A stretch of DNA of 6,008 nt from UBA1858 sp963926275 (GCA_963926275.1 CAWUWP010000017.1:1-6008), one strand, 5' to 3'; counted from the stretch's first letter, positions 1 to 5,634 are shown. Program-made: numbers and translations. Notes: generated by a model from the sequence alone, not told the origin.

Positions 1-11
1 TGCTGACTGTT

Positions 12-40
12 TGCTAGATTCCTATTTTCATGGGAATGAC
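12..40. repeat. REP-like palindrome downstream of sucD
   Basis: This is an imperfect hairpin just beyond the sucD stop codon. ATTCC at 18-22 pairs with GGAAT at 33-37, and the inner pairs T23-G32 (wobble), A24-T31 and T25-A30 close a TTTC loop, giving an eight-pair stem. The flanks (TGCTAGATTCC and GGGAATGAC) match the arms of the other palindromes in this window and the common intergenic GGATTCCCG/CGGGAATGAC type of many proteobacteria. No T-run follows on the minus strand, so a role as a classical intrinsic terminator for sucCD is not shown. mRNA 3'-end protection is possible but inferred. Confidence 0.6.
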
Positions 41-69
41 ATAGAAGTTATTTTCAGAAATGATTACAA

Positions 70-933
70 CTACGCTAATATCTTATTAACCGCTTCACCA
101 ATACCTGCTAACGTTCTTACCGTATGTACGCCTGCGTTCTCTAGCGCCTTGTATTTATCTTCAGCTGTGCCTTTGCCGCCGCTAATAATTGCGCCAGCAT
201 GGCCCATGCGTTTGCCTGGAGGTGCGCTAGCACCAGCGATGTAGCTAACCACGGGTTTGTGAACGGCTGTTTGAATGAACTCTGCCGCTTCTTCTTCTGC
301 CGTGCCGCCAATCTCACCCACCATGACAATCACATCGGTGTCTTGGTCATGTTCAAACATGGTTAAGCATTCAATAAAATCTAAGCCATGAATGGGGTCG
401 CCACCAATACCAATACAGGTAGATTGTCCGTGAGCACGTGTTTGGTCGACGGCAACATAAGTCAATGTTCCTGAGCGTGACACAATGCCAACATTGCCGG
501 CCTTGTGAATGGCGCCAGGCATAATGCCGATCTTGCATTGCTCTGGCGTAATAATGCCAGGACAGTTAGGGCCAATTAATAATGAGCTACTGGTTTCAAG
601 GATGTCGCTAACAGAAATCATATCCTGCACTGGAATACCTTCGGTAATACAAACAATTAATGGAATCTCTGCTTCTACCGCTTCTAGTATTGCATCCGCT
701 GCAAATGCGGCGGGAACGTAAATCACGGTGGCATCAATTTGGTGATTCTGTACGACTTCACTAACCGTGTTGTAAACCGGCAAGTCTAAATGTGTGCTGC
801 CACCTTTACCTGGCGTGACACCGGCAACAATTTTGCTACCATAGTCTAATCCTTGCTGTGTATGGAATGTACCCACTCCGCCGGTAATGCCTTGGCAGAG
901 TATTTGCGTGTATTCATCGATTAATACGCTCAT
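70..933 (-). CDS. sucD: Succinate-CoA ligase (ADP-forming) subunit alpha
   Basis: SucD is the CoA-binding, phosphohistidine-carrying subunit of succinyl-CoA synthetase. The enzyme interconverts succinyl-CoA and succinate in the TCA cycle with substrate-level phosphorylation, in the cytoplasm. The 287-residue length is normal. Visible motifs are the N-terminal CoA-binding Rossmann region (GITGGVGTFH, residues 15-24; GVTPGKGG, 38-45), GPNCPG (121-126), SRSGTLTY (152-159), GIGGDP (175-180), GEIGG with the conserved Glu207 (206-210), and GKRMGHAGAII with active-site His245 (240-250), which carries the phosphate. The ATG overlaps the sucC stop as ATGA, and an AGAGG motif lies seven bases upstream inside sucC, so the start is secure and coupling to sucC is likely. 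Compared with E. coli SucD, it lacks two residues around 165-169 and has Val160 where Glu is usual. STCIGIGGDP and the overall match favour SucD over the malate-CoA ligase subunit MtkB. Confidence 0.97.
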   Translation of the reverse strand: MSVLIDEYTQILCQGITGGVGTFHTQQGLDYGSKIVAGVTPGKGGSTHLDLPVYNTVSEVVQNHQIDATVIYVPAAFAADAILEAVEAEIPLIVCITEGIPVQDMISVSDILETSSSLLIGPNCPGIITPEQCKIGIMPGAIHKAGNVGIVSRSGTLTYVAVDQTRAHGQSTCIGIGGDPIHGLDFIECLTMFEHDQDTDVIVMVGEIGGTAEEEAAEFIQTAVHKPVVSYIAGASAPPGKRMGHAGAIISGGKGTAEDKYKALENAGVHTVRTLAGIGEAVNKILA

Positions 934-2099
934 GCTGTTGCCTCTGCTTTTTCAATCGCCAGTTTGGCGCCTTCAGTAAGGTCGCTGACTGCGGTGATTA
1001 ATGTATGTTTATTTTTTAAAATTTCTTTGCCTTTTTCGGCATTAGTACCTTGTAAAAGAACAACCACGGGTAAGGTAAGTTCTGTTTCGTCTAAGGCTTG
1101 CAAGATACCTTCTGCGATAACATCGCAACGCACGATACCACCAAAGATATTGACGAATATCGACTTAACGCTTTCGTCACCGATCAATAAATTAAAGGCT
1201 TGGGTAACACGTTGAGCTGTTGTGTTTCCACCGACGTCTAAGAAATTAGCTGGCTCACCACCGTTATGCTTGATTAAGTCCATGGTCGCCATGGCGAGTC
1301 CTGCACCATTGACGATGCAGCCAATACTGCCTTCTAACTTCACATAGTTGAGGTCATGCTGCTTTGCTTTTAACTCAATTGGATTCTCTTGGCTGGTATC
1401 TTTTAGTGATGATATTTCGTTATGACGGAACAAAGCGTTGTCATCAAAATTCATTTTTGCATCAAGTGCTAGCAGTGAGTCATCCTCAGCGATAATCAAT
1501 GGGTTAATCTCAATTAACGATGCATCGCTTTCAAGAAACAGCGCGTACATTTGTTTTAGGATATGCGAGAACTGCTTAAACTGGTCTTTGTTGAGGTGTA
1601 GGCTTTGCGCAAGTATTCTGCAGTGATAGCCTTGAACACCTGATGTTTTATGGATATTCACCGATGAAATTTTATCAGGCGATGTCTCCGCCACTTCCTC
1701 AATATTGACGCCACCTTCAGCTGAAGCAATCGCAGTGATTTTTTTGCTGGCTCGATCGACCAGTAAACTCAGGTAGATCTCACGTTTAATGTTGGCAGGT
1801 TTTTCAACCAGTAGTGTGGTGATGGGGAGTCCCACTGCATCGGTTTGCTTGGTAACAAGCCTTGTTCCCATTAACTTATCACTTTGTTGCTTGAGCTCTT
1901 CCTTATTATGAGTCCATAGAATGCCACCCGCTTTGCCGCGCCCACCGGCATGAACTTGCGCTTTAACAATCCAGGATTCGCCACCAAAGTTGGCAACAAA
2001 TTTTTCAATACTGTCACCTTGAGTAAAAACTTCACTTCTGGGGACAGGAATTTTATAACGATGGAGTAAACGCTTAGATTGATATTCGTGGATATACAC
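930..2099 (-). CDS. sucC: Succinate-CoA ligase (ADP-forming) subunit beta
   Basis: SucC is the ATP-grasp subunit of succinyl-CoA synthetase. It binds nucleotide and, with SucD, forms the active enzyme. The 389 residues align with E. coli SucC almost without gaps: N-terminal HEYQSKRLL (4-12), Lys46, the nucleotide loop GGRGKAGG (52-59), EINPL with Glu197 and Asn199 (197-201), Asp213 (the Mg ligands in E. coli are Asn199 and Asp213), NGAGLAM (264-270), GGEPANFLDVGG (280-291) and NIFGGIVRCD (317-326). Pro20 is shared with the E. coli enzyme, while GTP-specific enzymes tend to have Gln there; this hints at ATP use but is inference. The start is GTG. An in-frame TAA lies 15 bases upstream of it and the protein begins exactly where the family does, so the start is firm. 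No Shine-Dalgarno sequence precedes it; the mRNA instead reads CCUCCU. sucA and sucB are not adjacent on the upstream side. Confidence 0.97.
   Translation of the reverse strand: MYIHEYQSKRLLHRYKIPVPRSEVFTQGDSIEKFVANFGGESWIVKAQVHAGGRGKAGGILWTHNKEELKQQSDKLMGTRLVTKQTDAVGLPITTLLVEKPANIKREIYLSLLVDRASKKITAIASAEGGVNIEEVAETSPDKISSVNIHKTSGVQGYHCRILAQSLHLNKDQFKQFSHILKQMYALFLESDASLIEINPLIIAEDDSLLALDAKMNFDDNALFRHNEISSLKDTSQENPIELKAKQHDLNYVKLEGSIGCIVNGAGLAMATMDLIKHNGGEPANFLDVGGNTTAQRVTQAFNLLIGDESVKSIFVNIFGGIVRCDVIAEGILQALDETELTLPVVVLLQGTNAEKGKEILKNKHTLITAVSDLTEGAKLAIEKAEATA
941..945 (-). promoter_or_regulatory. sucD ribosome binding site inside sucC
   Basis: The minus strand reads AGAGG, then seven bases, then the sucD ATG. 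This is a good Shine-Dalgarno match lying within the last codons of sucC. It fixes the sucD start and contrasts with sucC, which has no such site. Confidence 0.75.
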
Positions 2100-2106
2100 T
2101 AGGAGG
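2100..2106 (-). promoter_or_regulatory. sucC translation start region with anti-Shine-Dalgarno-like sequence
   Basis: On the sucC strand the bases just before the GTG start are CCTCCTA. CCTCCT is the exact complement of the consensus Shine-Dalgarno AGGAGG and resembles the 16S rRNA tail rather than its target. Nothing purine-rich enough to be a standard site is seen in the preceding 20 bases apart from a weak GAGA. The sequence is seen directly; any regulatory meaning is inference. Confidence 0.5.
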
Positions 2107-2181
2107 TCTCGGGCTTATGAATGGAATTTGCGTAACATTAACATAGAGTTGTGCGTGATTCTCATGAAAATTAAGGGCCTG

Positions 2182-2198
2182 ATTATATGATCTTTATA
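2182..2198 (-). promoter_or_regulatory. Candidate sucC promoter -10 elements
   Basis: Reading the minus strand, TATAAT (2182-2187) is a perfect sigma-70 -10 hexamer, and TATAAA (2193-2198) lies 5 bases upstream of it. I see no good TTGACA at the matching distance, so the promoter may be weak, activator-dependent or one of two alternatives. Starting from TATAAT, the transcript would have a leader of about 75 bases before the sucC GTG. The separate promoter fits sucCD being transcribed apart from the upstream nlpC/P60 gene. Confidence 0.4.
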
Positions 2199-2362
2199 CG
2201 TCTTGTGGATTGCGCATTTTGGCATATGAGTGGGAGAGAAACTGGGTTCTCGCATGTATTAGCAGTGGAATAGACAGTGGAAGCTGAAGTTGATTTATGG
2301 GTGTAATCCTGAATGAAGTGATTTGTGGATGGACTTGTTTTAGTGTTGGGTATTTAGCGTCT

Positions 2363-2457
2363 CTGGATCCCCATTTTTACGAGGATGACGGTATTTTTGA
2401 GCTAATGGGTTACTTATATTTATTGGGTGTCGTGTTTTTTTTCTTGTCGAGATCCAG
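2363..2457. repeat. REP-like repeat with outer inverted arms
   Basis: The segment 2363-2390 (CTGGATCCCC, an AT-rich centre, then GAGGATGACG) is a degenerate copy of the GGATTCCCG/CGGGAATGAC palindrome, in the same orientation as the copy at 12-40. The inner arms ATCC (2367-2370) and GGAT (2383-2386) can pair. In addition CTGGATC (2363-2369) is a perfect inverted match to GATCCAG (2451-2457), so the whole 95 bases may be one larger element, with a T-rich run at 2435-2442 inside it. Confidence 0.5.
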
Positions 2458-2465
2458 GTTGCTCA

Positions 2466-2537
2466 GCTGTCATTCCCGCGCAAGACTGCATGCATAGATG
2501 CCGGGGGTAGAGGAGATCACCGAGACGGGAATCCAGC
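2466..2537. repeat. REP-like palindromic element, 72 bases
   Basis: The left end reads GCTGTCATTCCCG (2466-2478) and the right end CGGGAATCCAGC (2526-2537). They are inverted copies of each other apart from one extra base and one mismatch, with ATTCCCG/CGGGAAT pairing perfectly. The 47-base interior contains the perfect palindrome TGCATGCA (2487-2494). The orientation is opposite to the copies at 12-40 and 2363-2390. It lies 26 bases beyond the stop of the nlpC/P60 gene on the minus strand and could shape that mRNA's 3' end. It encodes no transposase, so it is a REP- or MITE-like non-autonomous sequence at most. Confidence 0.65.
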
Positions 2538-2563
2538 ACGAATTAAAAATTAAACCGGATTAA

Positions 2564-3115
2564 TTAATGCAAGCTGGCGACTTTGATTAATCGCTGACGC
2601 CAATAAGGCTCATTGATACTTGCGTACGAAACATGTTTGCCAGATTTGGGCGCATGAATAAATTGGTCAATACCTGCATAAATACCAACATGGGAAACAC
2701 TTTTGCCATAAATGCTGAAAAATAAAATATCACCGGGTTGGGCTGAGGCTAAATCTTTGCCTGGGCGGTGGTGGACTTGCTGTTTGGTTGTTCGTGGGAC
2801 TGTAATGTCTAACTGTCGATGGGTGTAGTAGACTAGTTCGCTGCAATCAAAACCTTTAGGGGATGCGCCACCATATTTATAGGGTGAGCCAATTAAAGAT
2901 TCTGCGATAAATACAATTTCATGCCCTGTTGAATACTTTAAAGGGGTGGAGCGCTGATAAGTTTTTGCAGAGGCTTCAGCGTCACTGCTAGCCTGGGGGA
3001 TGGCTTCTGACTTATAGGGTGCAGATGAACATCCAGAAAATATAATCACTGCGCTGACCAAGCTAAAAGCTAACGTCTTTTTGGTTAAGTGAGGTAATGA
3101 TTTCAAATTTCTCAT
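2564..3115 (-). CDS. NlpC/P60 family lipoprotein, probable peptidoglycan endopeptidase
   Basis: This is a predicted outer-membrane-anchored cysteine peptidase that would cleave peptide stems of peptidoglycan, like E. coli MepS (Spr) and NlpC. From the ATG chosen here (183 residues) there is a basic n-region (MRNLK...KK), a hydrophobic core (residues 15-26) and a lipobox FSGC with Cys29; Phe at -3 is slightly off consensus. A Ser-rich linker follows. The NlpC/P60 domain covers roughly 65-183, with catalytic Cys91 in GFDCSELVYY, His142 in SHVGIY and His154 in FIHAP. Length is typical. The open frame extends upstream to a TTG at 3172, but that would put the lipobox at residue 48, too deep for a signal peptide; an ATG at 3127 is also possible. 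None has a clear Shine-Dalgarno. The family call is firm; the exact bond cleaved is not visible. Confidence 0.92.
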   Translation of the reverse strand: MRNLKSLPHLTKKTLAFSLVSAVIIFSGCSSAPYKSEAIPQASSDAEASAKTYQRSTPLKYSTGHEIVFIAESLIGSPYKYGGASPKGFDCSELVYYTHRQLDITVPRTTKQQVHHRPGKDLASAQPGDILFFSIYGKSVSHVGIYAGIDQFIHAPKSGKHVSYASINEPYWRQRLIKVASLH

Positions 3116-3273
3116 AGAACTAAACATTACAGAATTATTGTTACATGTTCTATAGGAGCCGGTCAGCGGCAATATTGTTCCGATCTCAAACGAGATTTTA
3201 TTCTAATAACGCAATTTTTGTGACTGAGTTAAAATTAGTTACGCAAAAATTCAAAACTTAATAATGATAGACC
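3116..3273. promoter_or_regulatory. Divergent intergenic region between nlpC/P60 and rlmD
   Basis: These 158 bases must hold the promoters of both diverging genes. The rlmD side is AT-rich with weak -10-like strings such as TAAAAT (3230-3235) but no clean -35 partner. On the minus strand no well-spaced -35/-10 pair is evident. A short inverted repeat, ATCTC/GAGAT around a four-base loop (3183-3196), sits between the genes and could be an operator or chance. Confidence 0.4.
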
Positions 3274-4587
3274 ATGGAAAATGTAGAGGGAATCAACGAA
3301 GCAAATATTGTTGATATAACGCTGGAAGGTAAAGGCGTTACTGACCAAGAAGGTAAGGTGGTATTCGTCCCATTTACGATTACTGGCGAACGTGTCACTT
3401 TTGAGCGTGCTCGTAGAAAGAAGAAGTTTGATGAAGCTAAGCTGATTGAAGTGCTTGAACCCTCTCCCGATAGAGTGACACCGAAATGTGAATACTTTAC
3501 CCAGTGCGGGGGTTGTTCAATTCAACATATCTCTGAACAGGCACAGGTAGCATTCAAGCAGAAGTCAGTGATCGATACGTTGAGTCGCATTGGTAAAGTC
3601 ACGCCTGAGAACGTATTGCCGCCAGTGGTGAATAAAGCATGGGGTTACCGACGTCGTGCACGTCTGGCAGTCAAGTTTGTAGAGAAGAAGGGCAGAGCCT
3701 TAGTTGGCTTTAGAGAATATAGCGCACCGTATGTTGCAGATATGTGGAGTTGCGAAGTTTTGCATCCCGATATTGGCGCTTTAATCAGGCCGTTGTCGGA
3801 TATGATTTCATCGTTTTCGATTAAAGACAAATTGCCACAAATAGAATGCAGTGTGGCAGAAAATGCGACTGCACTTGTGTTTAGGGTGTTGGCAGAACCT
3901 TCTGATGAAGATATTGATAAGTTAGCGGAATTCGCTGAGAAATATTCAGTGCGCGTGTACTTGCAATCAAAAGGGCCGTCCACAGTGACGCCTTTGAATA
4001 ACGAAATCTTTGAGCCACCATTAGCTTATTCACTGCCACCCTTTGGACTCAAGGTGGAATTTCTACCGATTGATTTTATTCAAGTACACAATGAAATTAA
4101 TCAAAAGATGGTGCAACAAGCGGTTGAATGGTTACAGCTAGATGGTAGCCAAAATATTCTGGATCTGTTTTGTGGCTTGGGTAATTTTAGTTTGCCTGTT
4201 GCGCAACATGCGGCGAGTGTTTTTGGTATTGAGGGTGATAAAGAATTAGTAGAGCGAGCTCGCCACAATGCGCATATTAATGATCTTCATAATGTTGAAT
4301 TTAAAAAAGAAGATTTATTTAAGGTAGATGCTAAATGTGAATGGTTAGCAAAGAAATGGGATGCCGTTATTATTGATCCGCCGCGAGCAGGTGCGCGAGA
4401 AGTGGTGGAGCTAATATCGAAGATAGCACCTAACAAGATTTTATATATCTCTTGTCATCCAGGTACATTAGCAAGAGATGCTGACGTGCTTGTGAATACG
4501 TTAGGCTATCGTATGGAAAAAATGAATGTACTCAATATGTTCCCCCATACCGGGCATGTGGAAACAATGGCGTTATTCGTTAAGTAA
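3274..4587 (+). CDS. rlmD: 23S rRNA (uracil(1939)-C(5))-methyltransferase RlmD
   Basis: RlmD uses S-adenosylmethionine to make m5U1939 in 23S rRNA. The 437 residues match the family in length and order. An N-terminal TRAM RNA-binding domain (about 5-62, with GKVVFVP and RRKKKFDEAKL) is followed by the four 4Fe-4S cysteines Cys72, Cys78, Cys81 (CEYFTQCGGC) and Cys160. GYRRRARL is at 124-131 and DFIQVHNEINQKMV at 267-280. The SAM-binding motif LDLFCGLGNFSLP spans 296-308 and DPPRAG 368-373. The nucleophile is Cys394 in YISCHPGTLARD, and HTGHVE (425-430) holds the probable general base. SCHP instead of the E. coli SCNP is, from memory, also found in some other gammaproteobacterial RlmD proteins. 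The domain set separates it from RlmC and TrmA, which lack this TRAM plus cluster arrangement. The ATG has no strong Shine-Dalgarno, but no better start is in frame. It converges with the gene at 4670-5080. Confidence 0.96.
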   Translation: MENVEGINEANIVDITLEGKGVTDQEGKVVFVPFTITGERVTFERARRKKKFDEAKLIEVLEPSPDRVTPKCEYFTQCGGCSIQHISEQAQVAFKQKSVIDTLSRIGKVTPENVLPPVVNKAWGYRRRARLAVKFVEKKGRALVGFREYSAPYVADMWSCEVLHPDIGALIRPLSDMISSFSIKDKLPQIECSVAENATALVFRVLAEPSDEDIDKLAEFAEKYSVRVYLQSKGPSTVTPLNNEIFEPPLAYSLPPFGLKVEFLPIDFIQVHNEINQKMVQQAVEWLQLDGSQNILDLFCGLGNFSLPVAQHAASVFGIEGDKELVERARHNAHINDLHNVEFKKEDLFKVDAKCEWLAKKWDAVIIDPPRAGAREVVELISKIAPNKILYISCHPGTLARDADVLVNTLGYRMEKMNVLNMFPHTGHVETMALFVK

Positions 4588-4602
4588 TAGTGTTTGTATC
4601 CA

Positions 4603-4629
4603 GTCATCCCCGTGGAAACGGGGACCTAG
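4603..4629. repeat. REP-like hairpin between convergent genes
   Basis: Fifteen bases after the rlmD stop, CCCCGT (4608-4613) pairs perfectly with ACGGGG (4618-4623) around a GGAA loop, and T4607-A4624 extends the stem to seven pairs. The flanks GTCATCCCC and GGGGACCTAGC follow the same plan as the GTCATTCCCG...CGGGAATCCAGC element at 2466-2537. No T-run follows on either strand, so it is not a textbook terminator. Its place between two convergent genes would suit mRNA 3'-end stabilisation or termination of both. Confidence 0.6.
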
Positions 4630-4650
4630 CGGTGTTTGATTATTCTATAT

Positions 4651-4670
4651 GCTGTCGTTCCGGCAAGACT
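4651..4670. repeat. Partial copy of the intergenic repeat end
   Basis: GCTGTCGTTCCGGCAAGACT here matches the left end of the 2466-2537 element (2466-2487) except for one substitution and two missing bases. It ends at the first base of the stop codon of the minus-strand gene at 4670. No right-hand arm is found nearby, so it looks like a truncated copy. Confidence 0.55.
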
Positions 4671-5080
4671 TAGTTGTCAGCGGTGTTGGGTACGACGGTA
4701 GCTTTTCTACGAAAGTTAATACGGAAAATATTTCCGTTAGGCTCAACGCGATTGTTAACAATCGTGCTTGGCTTAGTATTGTAAGGGTCTTGCTGGCGCG
4801 TCGAGACTGAGTTTATAAGCGCTTCGTCTTGGCAGTTTACTTTACGAAAATCGCCGCGATAATCGACCTCATTGTCTTCGCATAAACGCACGCCGGGCAA
4901 AATGCTAGACTCATAGACTGTTTTTGTTCTCAGGGAATAGTCGGGCTGTGCTTTTGATATTTCTTCAGTAGAAGGAGGTGTCTGATCAACGCTTTCATCA
5001 TCAGCATTGACGCTGGTGGTTAGCATTGAGCAAGCAACGACTGCTATTAAGAATAGATGAGCATAGTGTGATGATTTCAT
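4670..5080 (-). CDS. Small exported protein of unknown function
   Basis: I do not recognise a family. The start at 5080 is supported by GAGGAG seven bases upstream; an in-frame ATG at 5095 lies across that site and would add five residues. The 136-residue product has an N-terminal export signal. One reading is a signal peptidase I site after VNA (residue 26). The other is a lipoprotein signal, because VVAC (14-17) fits a lipobox with Cys17 followed by Ser. The mature part is polar, with an acidic, Pro- and Ser-rich start (27-45), two cysteines (Cys67 and Cys83) that could form a disulfide if periplasmic, and an Arg-rich patch FRINFRRK (119-126) near the C-terminus. No transmembrane helix follows the signal. 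A strong extended -10 promoter and good ribosome site indicate a real, singly transcribed gene, convergent with rlmD and divergent from fmdB. Confidence 0.8.
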   Translation of the reverse strand: MKSSHYAHLFLIAVVACSMLTTSVNADDESVDQTPPSTEEISKAQPDYSLRTKTVYESSILPGVRLCEDNEVDYRGDFRKVNCQDEALINSVSTRQQDPYNTKPSTIVNNRVEPNGNIFRINFRRKATVVPNTADN

Positions 5081-5086
5081 GGTGGG

Positions 5087-5093
5087 TCTCCTC
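5087..5093 (-). promoter_or_regulatory. Ribosome binding site deciding the start at 5080
   Basis: The minus strand reads GAGGAGA, ending six bases before the ATG at 5080. The alternative upstream ATG (5095) abuts this site and has no comparable sequence ahead of it, so the downstream start is preferred. Confidence 0.75.
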
Positions 5094-5109
5094 ATCGTTG
5101 TATGATGGA

Positions 5110-5118
5110 ATTATACCA
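5110..5118 (-). promoter_or_regulatory. Extended -10 promoter for the exported-protein gene
   Basis: The minus strand carries TGGTATAAT, a perfect sigma-70 extended -10 (TGN before TATAAT). No good -35 hexamer lies 16-18 bases upstream, as is common for extended -10 promoters. Transcription would begin near 5103, giving a leader of about 23 bases that includes the ribosome binding site. Confidence 0.65.
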
Positions 5119-5312
5119 TGATTCACACTGTTAGTTGATGAGCATTTGGTGAGGTTTTTACTGACATATCGCAGTGAAATTGTGACTCAGATAAGATTAT
5201 TGCTGCCATTTGTCAGGGGCTGTGATTTGCAAATGCAGATGGAGTCTTTGAAAGTGAAAGTGAACAGGGATTTCTGTTTTTGGGCATAATGCGTCTGGGC
5301 GCTAATTGTCTC

Positions 5313-5342
5313 TTGTTAAGTGGCTAATAGCCCCCATATAAT
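5313..5342 (+). promoter_or_regulatory. Sigma-70-type promoter for fmdB and DUF502
   Basis: TTGTTA (5313-5318) and a perfect TATAAT (5337-5342) are separated by 18 bases. Transcription would start near 5349, leaving a leader of about 25 bases that contains AAGGA (5360-5364) ahead of the fmdB ATG at 5374. No second promoter is evident before the downstream gene, so both are probably read from here. Confidence 0.65.
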
Positions 5343-5373
5343 CCCCCACAATTGTTATTAAGGAATAAGTTGC

Positions 5374-5634
5374 ATGCCGATTTACGAATATGAATGCCAA
5401 CAATGTGGTCATCGCCATGAGGCCTTGCAGAAAATTAGCGAAGATCCATTGACGGATTGTCCTGCCTGCAATAAAAGTGCGCTTAAAAAATTAATCTCGG
5501 CCGCTGGTTTTAGGTTGAGCGGAAGTGGCTGGTACGAAACTGATTTCAAATCAAAAAATAAGAAGAATTTAACTAAAAGCGATTCAGAAAAACCCGCTAG
5601 TAAACCATCAAAGCCTGCCAGTGCTGATTCCTAA
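5374..5634 (+). CDS. FmdB family zinc-ribbon protein
   Basis: This is a small putative regulatory-type zinc-ribbon protein whose biochemical role is not established; the family name comes from FmdB of a methylotroph formamidase locus. The 86 residues begin with the characteristic MPIYEYECQQCG. Four zinc-ligand cysteines form two CxxC pairs (Cys8, Cys11, Cys29, Cys32). The conserved GFRLSGSGWYETD (45-57) follows, then a low-complexity tail rich in Lys, Ser and Pro (58-86), which is usual for the family and probably disordered. AAGGA nine bases upstream supports the ATG. The gene lies 32 bases ahead of a DUF502 gene, an arrangement often seen before aspS in gammaproteobacteria, which suggests cotranscription but does not give a function. 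The family call is firm. Confidence 0.93.
   Translation: MPIYEYECQQCGHRHEALQKISEDPLTDCPACNKSALKKLISAAGFRLSGSGWYETDFKSKNKKNLTKSDSEKPASKPSKPASADS

Larger units (their letters stand above)
2100..2563. other. Gene-free stretch between nlpC/P60 and sucC
   Basis: This 464-base stretch has no convincing gene. Its left third is the sucC leader and promoter region on the minus strand. Its right part, 2363-2537, is occupied by palindromic repeats. Between about 2200 and 2360 I see no recognisable feature. A plus-strand open frame at 2297-2497 runs through the repeats, lacks a ribosome binding site and has no family-like protein sequence, so I treat it as chance. Confidence 0.7.

Noticed and set aside
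70..2099. Malate-CoA ligase (mtkA/mtkB) instead of sucCD
   Set aside because: The motifs and overall match follow E. coli SucC and SucD closely, and no serine-cycle genes are adjacent.
2101..2146. Perfect AGGAGG on the plus strand followed ten bases later by ATG and a 9-codon frame
   Set aside because: The frame is too short to support as a gene, ends almost at once, and has no clear promoter. The hexamer is more notable as the complement in front of sucC.
2297..2497. Open frame of 66 codons on the plus strand in the gene-free stretch
   Set aside because: It has no ribosome binding site, runs through two palindromic repeats whose translation supplies much of the protein, and resembles no family.
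3116..3172. N-terminal extension of the NlpC/P60 protein to a TTG start
   Set aside because: It would place the lipobox cysteine at residue 48 behind a polar segment, unlike lipoprotein signals; a start at 3115 gives a normal 29-residue signal.
3645..3983. 112-codon minus-strand frame inside rlmD
   Set aside because: It is antisense to a well-conserved part of RlmD, has no family-like features and no ribosome site; it is a shadow frame.
4474..4485. SCHP in place of SCNP around the catalytic cysteine of RlmD
   Set aside because: I recall the His variant from other gammaproteobacterial RlmD proteins, and the catalytic Cys394 and all other motifs are intact.
5225..5234. Ten-base palindrome ATTTGCAAAT upstream of fmdB
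   Set aside because: It is short and AT-rich, far from the predicted promoter, and easily explained by chance.
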